Below, piece after piece: positions 42,923 through 52,711 of a stretch of DNA of 64,000 bases (within the stretch, counting starts at the first letter, position 1; every line of letters begins with the position of its first letter). A program made the translations under genes and the position numbers. The notes beneath the pieces are model-generated. The model searched no databases. It was not told where the DNA came from and saw nothing but the letters and a program-made list of their open reading frames with translations. Source of the stretch: Sphingobium chungbukense (GTDB lineage Bacteria > Pseudomonadota > Alphaproteobacteria > Sphingomonadales > Sphingomonadaceae); assembly GCF_001005725.1 (NCBI RefSeq), contig NZ_LBIC01000003.1, forward strand, positions 1 through 64,000. Reading direction: 5' to 3'.

Positions 42923-43276
42923 CTAAAGACGAATGCCCATCCGGGCGGCAATGGCAACGGTCAGGAGATAGAGCAGGATCGTCAGCACGCAACCCGCGAT
43001 CAGCGCAGGACCAAAGCCAACGCCCCGCCGCAGCAGCATCGGGATCAACAGGAACATCGGCAGGGAGGGGATGACATAATAGAATGTCGCCTCGGCATGG
43101 CGGGCCATATTCTCCGCGTCGGGCCGGTCGTTCCACAGCCAGATCATCCCCAGCACCGAAATCAGCGGCAGCGACGCGATCAGCGCGCCCAGCCCCGGAT
43201 AGCGCCGCGACACCACCGAGACGATGGCGATGATGATCCCGGAGATCAGCGCCCGCAGCGCCAGCATCGCGCTCAT
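42923..43276 (-). CDS. DUF3147 small membrane protein
   Basis: A 117-residue protein with about four hydrophobic helices (LALRALISGIIIAIVSV, LGALIASLPLISVLGMIWLW, YVIPSLPMFLLIPMLL, LIAGCVLTILLYLLTVAI). DUF3147 by its SLPLISVLGMIW and PSLPMFLLIPMLLRRG motifs. Its ATG directly follows the aguA stop (TGAATG), so it is coupled to the polyamine genes; a transport or accessory role is not established. Confidence 0.8.
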   Translation of the reverse strand: MSAMLALRALISGIIIAIVSVVSRRYPGLGALIASLPLISVLGMIWLWNDRPDAENMARHAEATFYYVIPSLPMFLLIPMLLRRGVGFGPALIAGCVLTILLYLLTVAIAARMGIRL

Positions 43277-44260
43277 TCAGGCCGACGGCATCTGCTGGCT
43301 GCAACAATGGAAGCTGCCGCCACCCGACAGGATCGCATCGCTGCGCAATCCGACAATCTCCCGGCCGGGGAAGAAGGGTTTGAACGCATCCAGAGCTGCC
43401 TGATCATTGGGCTGGCCATAGATGGGCACGATGACGGCGGCATTGCCGATAGTGAAATTCATGTAGCTCGCCGGAATGATTTCTCCGTCCACGACCACGC
43501 GGCCGGGGGAGGGGATCGCCGCCACCTCGACCCCGAAGGCCTTGGCCCGCGCCCGCGCATCGGCATAGATCGCCGCATTGGGATCGTCGTCGGTGCTCGC
43601 TTCAGGCAAAGCCAGCACGCCCGGCGCCACGAAGCGCGCCAGATTGTCGACATGGCCGTCCGTATGGTCGTTCAGCAGCCCATCGCCCAGCCACAGCATG
43701 TCGGAAAGCCCCAGCGATCCGGCGAGCAATGTTTCGATCTTCCCCCGGTCCAGTTCGGGGTTGCGGTTGGGATGGAGCAGGCATTGCTCGGTCGTCACGA
43801 ACAGCCCGGTGCCGTCGGTATCGACCGCTCCCCCTTCGAACACCCAATGCTGGGTGGAAGTCGGCAGCCCCGTCATCGCCGCCAGCCGCGCCCCGATATC
43901 CTCGTCGCCCGGCATCTGATATTTGCCGCCCCAGCCATTGAAGCCGAAATCCACCAGCGCCCGCTCCGCGCCCCGCTTCACCGCGATCGGCGCCGTGTCG
44001 CGCAGCCAGACATCGCCCAGCTTCTGGACGACGATGGAGACGCCCGGCGCCACCAGCCCGCGCGCGACCTCCGCATCGCTCTCTTGGGCGCACACCAGCC
44101 GCACGTCCTCGCCCTTGCCCCCGGCATGGAGCGCACTGGCGAAATCCGCGATCTGCCGCCGGGCCTCGTCGAACGCGCCGGGCCACTCATCGGGATTGGT
44201 GGGAAAGCCGATCCAGGTCCAGTCATGCGGCGCCCATTCGGCTGGCATACGGAAAGTCAT
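43277..44260 (-). CDS. aguA: agmatine deiminase
   Basis: A 327-residue peptidyl-arginine-deiminase-family enzyme. It shows MPAEWAPHDWTWIGFP at the start, WLRDTAPI, EGGAVDTDGTG, NDHTDGHVDNLARF and the catalytic cysteine motif GGGSFHCCSQQMP. It converts agmatine to N-carbamoylputrescine, which AguB then cuts. I chose the ATG at 44260 (MTFRMPAEW); an in-frame ATG at 44290 would add 10 residues. Confidence 0.92.
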   Translation of the reverse strand: MTFRMPAEWAPHDWTWIGFPTNPDEWPGAFDEARRQIADFASALHAGGKGEDVRLVCAQESDAEVARGLVAPGVSIVVQKLGDVWLRDTAPIAVKRGAERALVDFGFNGWGGKYQMPGDEDIGARLAAMTGLPTSTQHWVFEGGAVDTDGTGLFVTTEQCLLHPNRNPELDRGKIETLLAGSLGLSDMLWLGDGLLNDHTDGHVDNLARFVAPGVLALPEASTDDDPNAAIYADARARAKAFGVEVAAIPSPGRVVVDGEIIPASYMNFTIGNAAVIVPIYGQPNDQAALDAFKPFFPGREIVGLRSDAILSGGGSFHCCSQQMPSA

Positions 44261-44761
44261 GGGCTTGGCTCCTGTTTGCGGGGTATCCACCGCGCCCTCT
44301 ACAGGATCGCGCTACGCATTCCAGAGGCATTATGAGGAATGGCTGATTTGGGTGGATTGCGGACTGGCCGCTTATGTGTCGATAATGCAACCTACCATAG
44401 TGAAGTAGGGGGCATTCATGAGCGTGGCTGTTGGATTGCTCGTTGCGGCTTTGGCCACCAACCCTGACAGATGGATAGACGACTATGGCCGTGCCAGCGC
44501 CAAGGCAGTAGTCGGGGAGTGTCTTACAGAGGCACGCCGCGCACTCTCTGATCCCCTGGGCTGTGTGCGCCGCGCATTAGATATCTGTGAAAATGAGCAT
44601 GGAACCTATCAGAGAGCGATGAACGATTGTGCGACATTTTCCCGTTTGGCGTGGGAAGCTCGGCGCGCGACAGTTGCAAAGCAACTTATGGCCGCGCAAC
44701 AGGTTTCTGCGAACTTTCATTCGCCAGACCGGCTCATTGCTCTGTTAGCTGAGAGTGAAAA

Positions 44762-44769
44762 GCACTGGG
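44762..44769 (+). repeat. IS256-family target duplication, left copy
   Basis: GCACTGGG just before the left end of the element, repeated exactly at 46093-46100. 8-bp duplications are usual for IS256. Confidence 0.92.
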
Positions 44770-46092
44770 GGGACTGTCAGGATTTCCGTGTGCGGGCGGG
44801 CATAATGGGTAAAAAGGGAGTCCCACTATGTCTCGACGCAAAGAGCCTGCCATACCGAATGAGCTTCTCGATCAGCTTTTGGCGGGCGGCGCTGCCAGTG
44901 CCGCCTTCGAGCAGGGCGGTCTGCTCGATTCGCTGAAGAAGGCGCTGACAGAGCGTGCCCTGAATGCGGAGATGGATCACCACCTCGCTGGCGAAGACGG
45001 CGCCGGCAACATGCGCAACGGCTACGGTCGGAAGACGGTAATGACCGACACCGGCAAGTTGGCGATCGACGTACCGCGCGATCGCCAGTCGAGCTTCGAC
45101 CCGCAGTTGATCGCCAAGTATCAACGCCGCTTTCCCGGCTTCGACGACAAGATCGTGTCGATGTACGCGCGCGGCATGAGCACCCGCGAGATCACCAGGC
45201 ACCTGCACGATCTTTACGGCATCGACGTCTCACCCGATTTGATCAGCACGGTGACCGACGCCGTGCTCGATGAGGTCGCCACTTGGCAGCAGCGGCCGCT
45301 CGATCCGGTTTACCCACTGGTCTTCTTCGACGCGATCCGGGTCAAGATCCGCGACGAGGGCATGGTGCGCAACAAGGCGATCCACATTGCGCTGGGCGTC
45401 CGCGCCGACGGCGCAAAGGAGGTGCTCGGCCTGTGGCTCGAGCAGAATGAGGGTGCCAAGTTCTGGCTTCGGGTGATGAACGAGCTTCGCAACCGTGGCG
45501 TCGAAGACATCCTGCTGGCCGTCGTTGACGGCCTGAAGGGCTTTCCCGATGCGATCACCGCAGTGTTCCCCGATGCGATCGTCCAGACCTGCATCGTTCA
45601 CCTGCTGCGCAACTCGATGGACTTCGTCTCCTGGAAGGACCGCAAGAACCTCGCCAGCGCGCTTAAGGAGATTTACCGTGCCACCGACGCGGATGCCGCC
45701 GAAAAGGCGCTGACGGCATTTGAGGCTGGCCCTTGGGGGCAGCGCTATCCCGCCATCGGCCAGAGCTGGCGGCGCGCCTGGGGCGAGGTGATCCCGTTTT
45801 TTGCGTTCCCCGACGAGGTCCGCCGGATCATCTACACCACGAACGCGATCGAAGCTTTGAACTCGAAGCTCAGGCGGGCTGTCAGGGCCAGGGGACACTT
45901 CCCCAGCGACGAGGCCGCCACCAAGCTGCTCTATCTGATCTTGAATCGGTCGGAGAAAGAGTGGAAGATGCCACCACGTGAGTGGACCATGGCGAAGGCG
46001 CAATTTGCCGTGATCTTCGGCGAACGTTTCATCAGAGCCATGGCGGCCTGATGATCAACCGCCCGCCCGCACACGGAAATCCTGACACTCCC
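44770..46092 (+). mobile_element. complete IS256-family element (1323 bp)
   Basis: Inverted ends: GGGACTGTCAGGATTTCCGT from the left and GGGAGTGTCAGGATTTCCGT read inward from the right. The match continues through GTGCGGGCGGGC with one mismatch overall. An exact 8-bp target repeat flanks it and a single intact transposase gene fills it. Confidence 0.95.
44828..46051 (+). CDS. IS256-family transposase
   Basis: A 407-residue DDE transposase of the IS256/MULE type: GRKTVMTDTGKLAIDVPRDR, the DxxS region in VFFDAIRVKIRDEG (first Asp), LLAVVDGLKGFPDAI (second Asp) and the late TTNAIEALNSKLRRAVRARG (with the catalytic Glu). Apparently full length and intact. Confidence 0.95.
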   Translation: MSRRKEPAIPNELLDQLLAGGAASAAFEQGGLLDSLKKALTERALNAEMDHHLAGEDGAGNMRNGYGRKTVMTDTGKLAIDVPRDRQSSFDPQLIAKYQRRFPGFDDKIVSMYARGMSTREITRHLHDLYGIDVSPDLISTVTDAVLDEVATWQQRPLDPVYPLVFFDAIRVKIRDEGMVRNKAIHIALGVRADGAKEVLGLWLEQNEGAKFWLRVMNELRNRGVEDILLAVVDGLKGFPDAITAVFPDAIVQTCIVHLLRNSMDFVSWKDRKNLASALKEIYRATDADAAEKALTAFEAGPWGQRYPAIGQSWRRAWGEVIPFFAFPDEVRRIIYTTNAIEALNSKLRRAVRARGHFPSDEAATKLLYLILNRSEKEWKMPPREWTMAKAQFAVIFGERFIRAMAA

Positions 46093-46100
46093 GCACTGGG
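46093..46100 (+). repeat. IS256-family target duplication, right copy
   Basis: GCACTGGG immediately after the right end, identical to 44762-44769. Confidence 0.92.
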
Positions 46101-46567
46101 ATGCTTGGAATAGCACTGACTGTGAAATGCAGGCAGCGTTAAGCGAGGGTGGCACTTTCCACCGCTTCGCTCGCGATATGTGCCTATCGGACCACGCGGC
46201 CTACCGCACCCTCGAACTTGAAGCACTGGCCGAAGACTGGGGAAAGATTTTCACTGTCGATGGTCTATGACTTGGCTTTTGTGAACGCCTGAAACTTGTC
46301 GCCTTAAGACCCTCCACCGATAGGATCATCAACGGGAACCTGGCGCTCATGATGCGTGTCAAATTGGCAACAAGTGGTTCAAAAAGCATCCTATTTCTCC
46401 AACGAGGCGGAATTCTGCCTGTCCTATTCCGCGCCGCCCGACCTATCTCCGCATCGCTCTTTGAAACGTCCGGCCAATCGCGCCCTCACGCACATGCGCG
46501 CGCAGCCACGCGCGCGCATACAGTGTGAACTTCGGGGCGTGTTTCCCCAAAAAATGCCCGAAAACCG

Positions 46568-48223
46568 TTACTTCCCCGCCCGGCTCTTGTCACGGATAGC
46601 CCGGAACTCGTCGCCCGGCATCCAATTGGGCCAGTCGGTCGTGTTGGCCAGCGCCCGCCCGACATCATAGTAAAGCTTGAGGTCGGCCTTCACGCCGCTC
46701 CAGTCCCATTTGGGATCATATTCGTCCTTGGGGCCGTGATAGCGATGCTCCTCATAATCCTTGGCCGCCTTGGCGCCCGCAGCCGGGCCTCCCTTCACCA
46801 GATCCTGCCCACCCTCGAAATAGAGCATCGGCACGCCATGCTTGGCGAAGCTGAAATGGTCGGAGCGGTAATAGAAGCCCTTTTCCGGTGTGGGCTCCAG
46901 ACTGGCGACCCGCTTCTGCGCGGCCAGCGCCTTGTCCAGATAAGCGTCGAGCTGCGACTTGCCCTTGCCGATCACGACGACATTCTTCGCTACCCCCGCC
47001 ATGCTGAGCGCGTCCATATTGACGCCGCCCACCGTCTGTCCCAGCGGGAAGACCGGATGATTGCCATAATAGGCCGACCCCAGCAGCCCCGATTCCTCCG
47101 CCGTCACCGCCAGGAAGACCTGGCTGCGATCGGTTGGCCCGGCCTTCATGTTCGCCTCCGCCAGGGCCACCAGCGCCGCCGTTCCGGTGGCATTGTCGAT
47201 GGCGCCATTGCAGATGTCATCCCCGTCCGGTGCCGCCTTGCAATGGCCCAGATGGTCCCAATGCGCGGCGTAGAGCACATATTCGTCAGGTCGCGTCTTG
47301 CCGGGCAGCAGCGCCACGACATTCTTCGAACTATGCTTGCGAACGGCATTGTCGAAGGAGACGCTGGCCTTCACGCCCTTGAGCGGCATCGCCTTGAATC
47401 CGCGCTTCTTCGCCGCCGCCATCAGCGTGTCGAGGTTCAGCCCCGCGCTCGCCATCAGCGCCGCCGCCTTGTCCTTCTGCATCCAGCCGATCGCGGCGGA
47501 CTGATCGGCATTGCCATTGGCACTGTCCGCGACATGCTGCGCCCCGGTCCAGCTCGACTGCACGACATTCCAGCCATAGGCGGCGGGCACCGTGTCATGC
47601 ACGATGATCGCCGCCGTCGCGCCCTGCCGCGCCGCTTCCTCGAACTTGTAGGTCCAGCGGCCATAATAGGTCATTGCCCGTCCGCTGAACGGTCCGCGCA
47701 GCGTCGGGTTCTGATAGTCGGGATCGTTCACCAGGATGACGACCGTCTTGCCCTTCACATTGACGCCGGCATAATCGTTCCACTTCTTCTCCGGCGCGTT
47801 GATGCCATAGCCGACGAAGACCACGGGGCTATCCTTGATCTCGATATGCGACTGGCCGGTGCGATAGGTGGCGATGACCATTTCCGGCCCATAATCCGCG
47901 GAAACCACTGTCTTTCCGCCGCTGAAACGGAGCGGCGACACATTCTTCGCATCGATCTCGACCAGCGGCACGTCCTGGAACCAGCTTCCCTTGTTGCCGG
48001 GCTTCAGCCCCAGCGCCTCGAACCGCCGGACCAGATAGGAGAGCGTCTTTTCCTCACCCACGGTTCCCGGCGCCCGCCCTTCATAGGCGTCGGAGGAGAT
48101 TTCCTTCACCACCTCCTTCATCGTGTCGATCGAAGGGCCATCGGCGGATGACGCGGCGGAGGCGGACAGGGCGCAGGACAGCGTGACGAGTGGCAGCGTG
48201 ATCTGGGTGAAGGACAAGCGCAT
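46568..48223 (-). CDS. exported M28-family metallopeptidase
   Basis: A 551-residue protein starting MRLSFTQITLPLVTLS with a signal peptide (cut near SASAASSADG). The M28 zinc-site motifs are present in order: AHWDHLGH, GAIDNATGTAALVALAEA (Asp), TAEESGLLGSAYYG (Glu-Glu), VNMDALS (Asp) and SDHFSFAKHGVPML (His). It is probably a periplasmic aminopeptidase. The ATG at 48223 is chosen because it starts the signal peptide. It is divergent from an S9 peptidase gene. Confidence 0.9.
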   Translation of the reverse strand: MRLSFTQITLPLVTLSCALSASAASSADGPSIDTMKEVVKEISSDAYEGRAPGTVGEEKTLSYLVRRFEALGLKPGNKGSWFQDVPLVEIDAKNVSPLRFSGGKTVVSADYGPEMVIATYRTGQSHIEIKDSPVVFVGYGINAPEKKWNDYAGVNVKGKTVVILVNDPDYQNPTLRGPFSGRAMTYYGRWTYKFEEAARQGATAAIIVHDTVPAAYGWNVVQSSWTGAQHVADSANGNADQSAAIGWMQKDKAAALMASAGLNLDTLMAAAKKRGFKAMPLKGVKASVSFDNAVRKHSSKNVVALLPGKTRPDEYVLYAAHWDHLGHCKAAPDGDDICNGAIDNATGTAALVALAEANMKAGPTDRSQVFLAVTAEESGLLGSAYYGNHPVFPLGQTVGGVNMDALSMAGVAKNVVVIGKGKSQLDAYLDKALAAQKRVASLEPTPEKGFYYRSDHFSFAKHGVPMLYFEGGQDLVKGGPAAGAKAAKDYEEHRYHGPKDEYDPKWDWSGVKADLKLYYDVGRALANTTDWPNWMPGDEFRAIRDKSRAGK

Positions 48224-48292
48224 CGGGGGAACCTCGACAGGGGGACCGGTGCGATGATGACACCCCGCGACGGGCCCGGCAAGCATGGGTCG

Positions 48293-48320
48293 TTGACAGT
48301 TTTACGATCGTATATATTTC
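48293..48320 (+). promoter_or_regulatory. probable sigma-70-type promoter for the S9 peptidase
   Basis: TTGACA at 48293-48298, a perfect -35 element, followed at suitable spacing by an AT-rich TATATATTTC stretch for the -10. It lies 25-50 bases before the gene's start at 48345, in an otherwise GC-rich gap between divergent genes. Confidence 0.5.
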
Positions 48321-48344
48321 TGACCCCCATTGGGGGGAGTTTTC

Positions 48345-50327
48345 ATGCAATTGAAGTTTCTGAATTATTTGCCATTGGTTGCACTTGCCGCGCCGGCCCA
48401 TGCGCAAAGCGATGCCGCCAAGGCTTTCGGATCGCGTCCGGTCATCGATGTCAGCATCTCGCCCGATGGAAGGTCGCTGGCATTGGTCGAACCGCTGGCG
48501 GGGCGCGGTTCGGTCGTGTCCGTCGTCCGCGCCGACGGTAGTGCCGAACCCAAGCCGGTACTCGTGTCGGACGGCAAGGAAGACCGGCTGTTCGGCTGCG
48601 CCTGGTCGAACAACAGCAGGATCGTCTGCAACGCCTACATGATCAGTTCGATCTATGGCGAAAAGCGTGGATGGACGCGGATGCTGGCAGTCGATGCCGA
48701 TGGCGGCGAACTCAAGATAGTCAGCGCGCGCGGCCGTTCCGATCAGCTGGGCTTCGTCCTGGCGGGCGGCGACATCATCGACTGGGGCAAGGATGGAGAG
48801 GATACGGTTCTGATGGACCGCTATTATCTGCCGGAAACGACTACGGGCAAGCTGAACGCCGATCAACGCAAGGGGCTTGGCGTAGAGCGGGTGAATACGC
48901 ATAGCCTGGCCCGTACCGCGGTCGAGCCGCCGCGTGGCAATGCGGTAAACTACATCACCGACGGCCATGGCAATGTCCGCATCATGGTGACGCGTCCGAC
49001 GACGAATATGGGCTATGGCGGTCATCGCTATGATTATTTCTATCGCAAGAAGGACAGCCGGGAATGGCTGCCGCTTTCGACGCAATCGGTTTCCGGCATC
49101 GTCGCCAGCGGGTTCCAGGCCGCTTCTGTCGATCCCGCCCTGGACGTCGTCTATGGCAGCGAGGCGGTGAACGGCCGGGAGGGTATCTATCGCATCAGCC
49201 TGGACGGCAGCATGAAGAAGGAACTCGTGTTCGAGCAGCCCGGTGTCGATGTCGACGATCTGATCCGCATCGGCCGCCATCGGCGCGTGGTCGGCGTCAG
49301 TTGGGTCACGGACCGCCGCCATTCGGTGATGTTCGATCCGGAGCTCAAGAAATTCGCCGCGGCCCTGGCAAAGGCGCTTCCCGATGCGCCGCTCGTCACC
49401 TTTGTCGACAGTAGCGAGGATGAGAGCAAGCTGGTCCTGCTGGCCACCAGCGACGTCGATCCCGGCAAATATTATCTGTTCGACAAGCAGACCAGGCAAT
49501 TGGCAGAGATCGCCCCGATGCAGGCCGCATTAGGGAGCTACAAGCTGTCCCCGGTCCGATCGATCAGCTTTCCGGCGTCGGACGGCACAGCCATTCCCGC
49601 CTATCTGACCCTGCCGCCCGGCAGCGATGGCAAGGGGCTGCCGGCGATCGTCATGCCGCATGGCGGTCCCTGGGCGCGGGACGAATGGGGCTTCGACTGG
49701 CTGGCCCAGTTTTTCGCGCATCAGGGCTATGCCGTGCTTCAGCCCAATTTCCGTGGTTCGACGGGCTTCGGGACGGAATGGCTGGGCGGCAGCGGGTTCA
49801 AATCCTGGCAGCAATCGATCGGGGACATCAACGATGCGGGCAAATGGCTGATCGGGCAGGGCATTGCGGCGCCGTCCCGGCTGGCGATCGTGGGCTGGTC
49901 CTATGGCGGCTATGCCGCGCTTCAGTCCGCGGTGGTGGATCCGCAACTCTTCAAGGCGATCGTCGCCATCGCTCCTGTGACGGACCTTGGCGACCTGCAG
50001 GCCGAATGGAAAAGCGATCTCAGCCCCGGCACGCTGGAGGCGATGTTCGGTGATCTGTCGGTGGCGCAGGCTGGTTCGCCCGCGCGCCACGCCGATGTCT
50101 TCGCCGCGCCGGTCCTTCTGTTCCACGGCGATCTCGACCAGAATGTATCCGTGTCCGAATCCCGCCTGATGGCATCGCGGCTGCGCGGCAAGGGGAAGTC
50201 GGTCGAACTGGTCGAATATAAGGGGCTGGACCATCAGTTGGTCGATGGTCAGGTGCGAAGCCAGATGCTCGACCGTGCCGACCGCTTCCTGCGCGACGCC
50301 CTTCACCTGCCGCCCGCCAACCCCTGA
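48345..50327 (+). CDS. exported S9 (prolyl oligopeptidase-type) peptidase
   Basis: A 660-residue protein. Signal peptide MQLKFLNYLPLVALAAPAHAQ, an N-terminal beta-propeller region, then the alpha/beta-hydrolase domain with GWSYGGYAA (catalytic Ser), FHGDLDQNV (Asp) and GLDHQLVDG (His). I chose the ATG at 48345 because GGGGGAG lies 6-10 bases before it. It is divergent from the M28 peptidase and may serve the same peptide-degrading role in the periplasm. Confidence 0.9.
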   Translation: MQLKFLNYLPLVALAAPAHAQSDAAKAFGSRPVIDVSISPDGRSLALVEPLAGRGSVVSVVRADGSAEPKPVLVSDGKEDRLFGCAWSNNSRIVCNAYMISSIYGEKRGWTRMLAVDADGGELKIVSARGRSDQLGFVLAGGDIIDWGKDGEDTVLMDRYYLPETTTGKLNADQRKGLGVERVNTHSLARTAVEPPRGNAVNYITDGHGNVRIMVTRPTTNMGYGGHRYDYFYRKKDSREWLPLSTQSVSGIVASGFQAASVDPALDVVYGSEAVNGREGIYRISLDGSMKKELVFEQPGVDVDDLIRIGRHRRVVGVSWVTDRRHSVMFDPELKKFAAALAKALPDAPLVTFVDSSEDESKLVLLATSDVDPGKYYLFDKQTRQLAEIAPMQAALGSYKLSPVRSISFPASDGTAIPAYLTLPPGSDGKGLPAIVMPHGGPWARDEWGFDWLAQFFAHQGYAVLQPNFRGSTGFGTEWLGGSGFKSWQQSIGDINDAGKWLIGQGIAAPSRLAIVGWSYGGYAALQSAVVDPQLFKAIVAIAPVTDLGDLQAEWKSDLSPGTLEAMFGDLSVAQAGSPARHADVFAAPVLLFHGDLDQNVSVSESRLMASRLRGKGKSVELVEYKGLDHQLVDGQVRSQMLDRADRFLRDALHLPPANP

Positions 50328-50340
50328 CCGGCAAAAAAAG

Positions 50341-50371
50341 AAAGGGGCGGTCCGATGGGACCGCCCCTTTT
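50341..50371. terminator. bidirectional rho-independent terminator
   Basis: Stem AAAGGGGCGGTCC (50341-50353), loop GATG, GGACCGCCCCTTT (50358-50370), with a T-run to the right and an A-run (AAAAAAAG) to the left. It sits between the convergent S9 peptidase and rpsD genes and can end both transcripts. Confidence 0.92.
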
Positions 50372-50395
50372 CCCTGTTTCGATATTCGCCGCCGA

Positions 50396-51010
50396 TCAGC
50401 GCGAATAGAATTCGACGACCAGATTGGGTTCCATCTTCACCGGATAGGGCACTTCGTCCAGCGACGGAACGCGGACATAGGTGACCTTGGCGGCGCCATC
50501 GGGCGACACATAGTCGGGGATGTCGCGCTCGGGCAGGCTCTGCGCTTCCAGGACCAGCGCCATTTCCTGCGCCTTCTTGCCCAGGGTGATCTCGTCGCCA
50601 GGCTTCACCAGGCGGCTGGCGATGTTGCACTTCACGCCGTTCACATAGATGTGGCCGTGCGAAACGATCTGGCGGGCCGAGAAGATGGTCGGCGCGAACT
50701 TGGCGCGATAGACCACGGCGTCCAGGCGGCGCTCGAGCAGGCCGATCAGGTTCTGACCGGTATCACCCTTCATGCGGGCGGCCTCGATGTAGCTCTTCTT
50801 GAACTGCTTCTCGGTGATGTCGCCGTAATAGCCCTTCAGCTTCTGCTTGGCGCGCAGCTGGATGCCGTAGTCGGACATCTTGCCCTTGCGGCGCTGGCCG
50901 TGCTGGCCGGGGCCATATTCACGCTTGTTGACCGGGCTCTTGGGGCGACCCCAGATGTTCTCGCCCATGCGGCGGTCGAGTTTGTACTTCGCGCTGGAAC
51001 GCTTCGACAT
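50396..51010 (-). CDS. rpsD: 30S ribosomal protein S4
   Basis: A 204-residue protein of standard S4 length and sequence ([67 protein letters not shown]). It binds the 5' domain of 16S rRNA. Ends at the bidirectional terminator. Confidence 0.98.
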   Translation of the reverse strand: MSKRSSAKYKLDRRMGENIWGRPKSPVNKREYGPGQHGQRRKGKMSDYGIQLRAKQKLKGYYGDITEKQFKKSYIEAARMKGDTGQNLIGLLERRLDAVVYRAKFAPTIFSARQIVSHGHIYVNGVKCNIASRLVKPGDEITLGKKAQEMALVLEAQSLPERDIPDYVSPDGAAKVTYVRVPSLDEVPYPVKMEPNLVVEFYSR

Positions 51011-51187
51011 ATTCCATCCTTCGATTTGCTAACTACGTTGTTCCCGGTCATCGCCTGCTTGCCGCAAGGGGGCAGGGCCACCGCTTCACCGGGATGCGGG
51101 GCCAATCGCGAAGCGGCGCCTATGACGAAGCGATGACGCCATGTCAACCCTCGACAGGGCTTGTTTCCGGGCTTAGTCAGCGGGGCC

Positions 51188-51484
51188 ATGAATCCCGAAA
51201 GCTATACCACCATGGCCGAAGTCCGCGCAGGGGTGGACGAAATCGACCGTCAGCTTGTCGCGCTGCTCGACCAGCGCTTCGCCCATATGCGCGCCGCCGC
51301 CCGGATCAAGCCGGCACGCGCGGCCGTGCGCGACGAGCCCCGCAAGGCTGAGGTCATCGAAAATGTCCGCGCCGAAGCCGAACGGCTCGGTGCCCCCGCC
51401 GACGTGATTGCCGAGCTGTGGGATCGATTGGTCGAAGCTTCGATCGCTTATGAGATGGCGGAGTTCGACAGCCTCAAGGGCTGA
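51188..51484 (+). CDS. chorismate mutase (AroQ class)
   Basis: A 98-residue all-helical protein (VRAGVDEIDRQLVALLDQRFAHM, ARIKPARAAVRDEPRKAEV, WDRLVEASIAYEMAEF), typical of single-domain AroQ chorismate mutases that make prephenate for Phe/Tyr synthesis. I chose the ATG at 51188 over 51161 by family length. Confidence 0.88.
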   Translation: MNPESYTTMAEVRAGVDEIDRQLVALLDQRFAHMRAAARIKPARAAVRDEPRKAEVIENVRAEAERLGAPADVIAELWDRLVEASIAYEMAEFDSLKG

Positions 51485-51523
51485 CGTGCGCGAGGGCAGG
51501 AGCCCTGGCGCATCGTTCGACCT

Positions 51524-52251
51524 TTAGCGGGCTCGCGGATTGCCCAGAGCCGACAGGACGCCGCGCAAGGTCCGCACCTCCAGATGGTTCCAGCCCGGCT
51601 TGGTCAGCAGGTTGCGCAGTGTCCGCTTGGTTGCGGGCGCACGGTCGGGCGGGAAGAAATAGCCGGCGCCTTCGAGCAATGTCTCGAACTGCCCGATCAT
51701 CCCCTCCAGTTCCGCCTGTGGCGCCGGTTCGCCCAGATCGACCACGGTCGGCTGCTCCAGCCCGGCCTGTTTCGACCATTCATAGGCGCACAGGATCACC
51801 GCCTGCGCCAGATTGAGCGACCCGAATTCGGGATTGATCGGCACGGTCAGGATCTTGCGGGCGAGCGCGACATCCTCGGTCTCCAGCCCCGACCGTTCCG
51901 GCCCGAACACATAGGCGCAGCGCCCGGAAGCGGCATGGATTTCCCTTGCGGCCTCGTCCGGCGTCACGACCGGCTTGGTCACGCCCCGCTTGCGCACCGT
52001 CGTCGCATAGACATGGGCGCAATCGGCCACCGCATCGGCCAGCGTCTCGAAAACCTCGGCCTTGTCCAGCACCACATCGGCACCAGCCGCGGAAGGCCCC
52101 GCATCGGGATTGGGCCAGCCATCCCGCGCGACACCAGCCGCATTTCGGTCAGCCCGAAATTCAGCATGGCCCGCGCCGCCTTGCCGATATTCTCGCCGAG
52201 CTGGGGCCGAACCAGAACGATGACGGGCGGCGTGGCCGCAGCCTCAGTCAC
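51524..52251 (-). pseudogene. trmJ: tRNA 2'-O-methyltransferase TrmJ, broken by a single-base frameshift
   Basis: The start ([26 protein letters not shown], in pieces) is in one frame from 52251 and the rest (VLDKAEVFETLADAV, YVFGPERSGLETEDVALA, EFGSLNLAQAVILCAYEW) in another, ending at 51524. The frame changes between MRLVS and RDGWPNP near 52124-52131. One extra C would read MRLVSPRDGWPNP, as in intact family members, so a base seems missing. It overlaps nrdR by 8 bases. It is either a true pseudogene or a sequencing error; see finding. Confidence 0.85.
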
Positions 52252-52705
52252 TGCCGACTTCCTTCACGGTCGAGGCGAAATCCTCGAAATCCCGTGCGTC
52301 GGTGAAATCCTTGTAGACGCTGGCGAAGCGGATATAGGCGACGCTGTCGAGGCGCTTCAGCCCCTCCATCACCATCTCGCCGATCGCCCGCGCCGGGACT
52401 TCGCCGTCGCCGCTGGTTTCCAATTGCCGCTGGATGCCGGAGATCAGCTTTTCCAGACGGCTGGGATCGATCGGCCGTTTCCGGCAGGCAATCCCGATGG
52501 AGCGCGCCAGCTTGTCGCGGTCGAACGCTTCCTTGCGCCCCTCGCTCTTCACCACCCATATGTCGCGGAGCTGTATCCGCTCGAATGTGGTGAAGCGCGC
52601 GCCGCAGGCTTCGCACTGCCGCCGGCGGCGGATGGCGGCACCATCCTCGGTCGGGCGGCTGTCCTTCACCTGACTGTCGTCATGGGCACAGAAAGGGCAG
52701 CGCAA
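52244..52705 (-). CDS. nrdR: NrdR, ribonucleotide reductase repressor
   Basis: A 153-residue protein. The N-terminal zinc ribbon has CPFC at 3-6 and CEAC at 31-34; the ATP-cone follows ([23 protein letters not shown]). It represses nrd genes in response to (d)ATP. Directly downstream of glyA on the same strand (6-base gap), a common order in alphaproteobacteria. Confidence 0.97.
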   Translation of the reverse strand: MRCPFCAHDDSQVKDSRPTEDGAAIRRRRQCEACGARFTTFERIQLRDIWVVKSEGRKEAFDRDKLARSIGIACRKRPIDPSRLEKLISGIQRQLETSGDGEVPARAIGEMVMEGLKRLDSVAYIRFASVYKDFTDARDFEDFASTVKEVGSD

Positions 52706-52711
52706 GCGGTC

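Larger units (their letters stand above)
44418..46270 (+). pseudogene. LprI-like (DUF1311) protein split by an IS256-family element
   Basis: Two pieces, 44418-44769 and 46101-46270. Removing the IS and one target copy restores one frame of 173 residues across the junction (SEKHW joins DAWNST) and ends at TGA 46268-46270. The pattern YQRAMNDCA, KQLMAAQQVS, HWDAWNSTDCEMQA and RDMCLSDHAAYRTLELE resembles LprI/DUF1311 lysozyme-inhibitor-like proteins; the first residues resemble a weak signal peptide. With the insertion the product is truncated after about 117 native residues. Confidence 0.75.

Noticed and set aside
42845-44335. 496-codon frame antisense to aguA and DUF3147
   Set aside because: Composition (Arg/His/Gln-rich) typical of antisense reading; the minus-strand genes have all family motifs.
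46736-48151. 471-codon frame antisense to the M28 peptidase
   Set aside because: Shadow frame; the M28 zinc-site motifs are on the minus strand.
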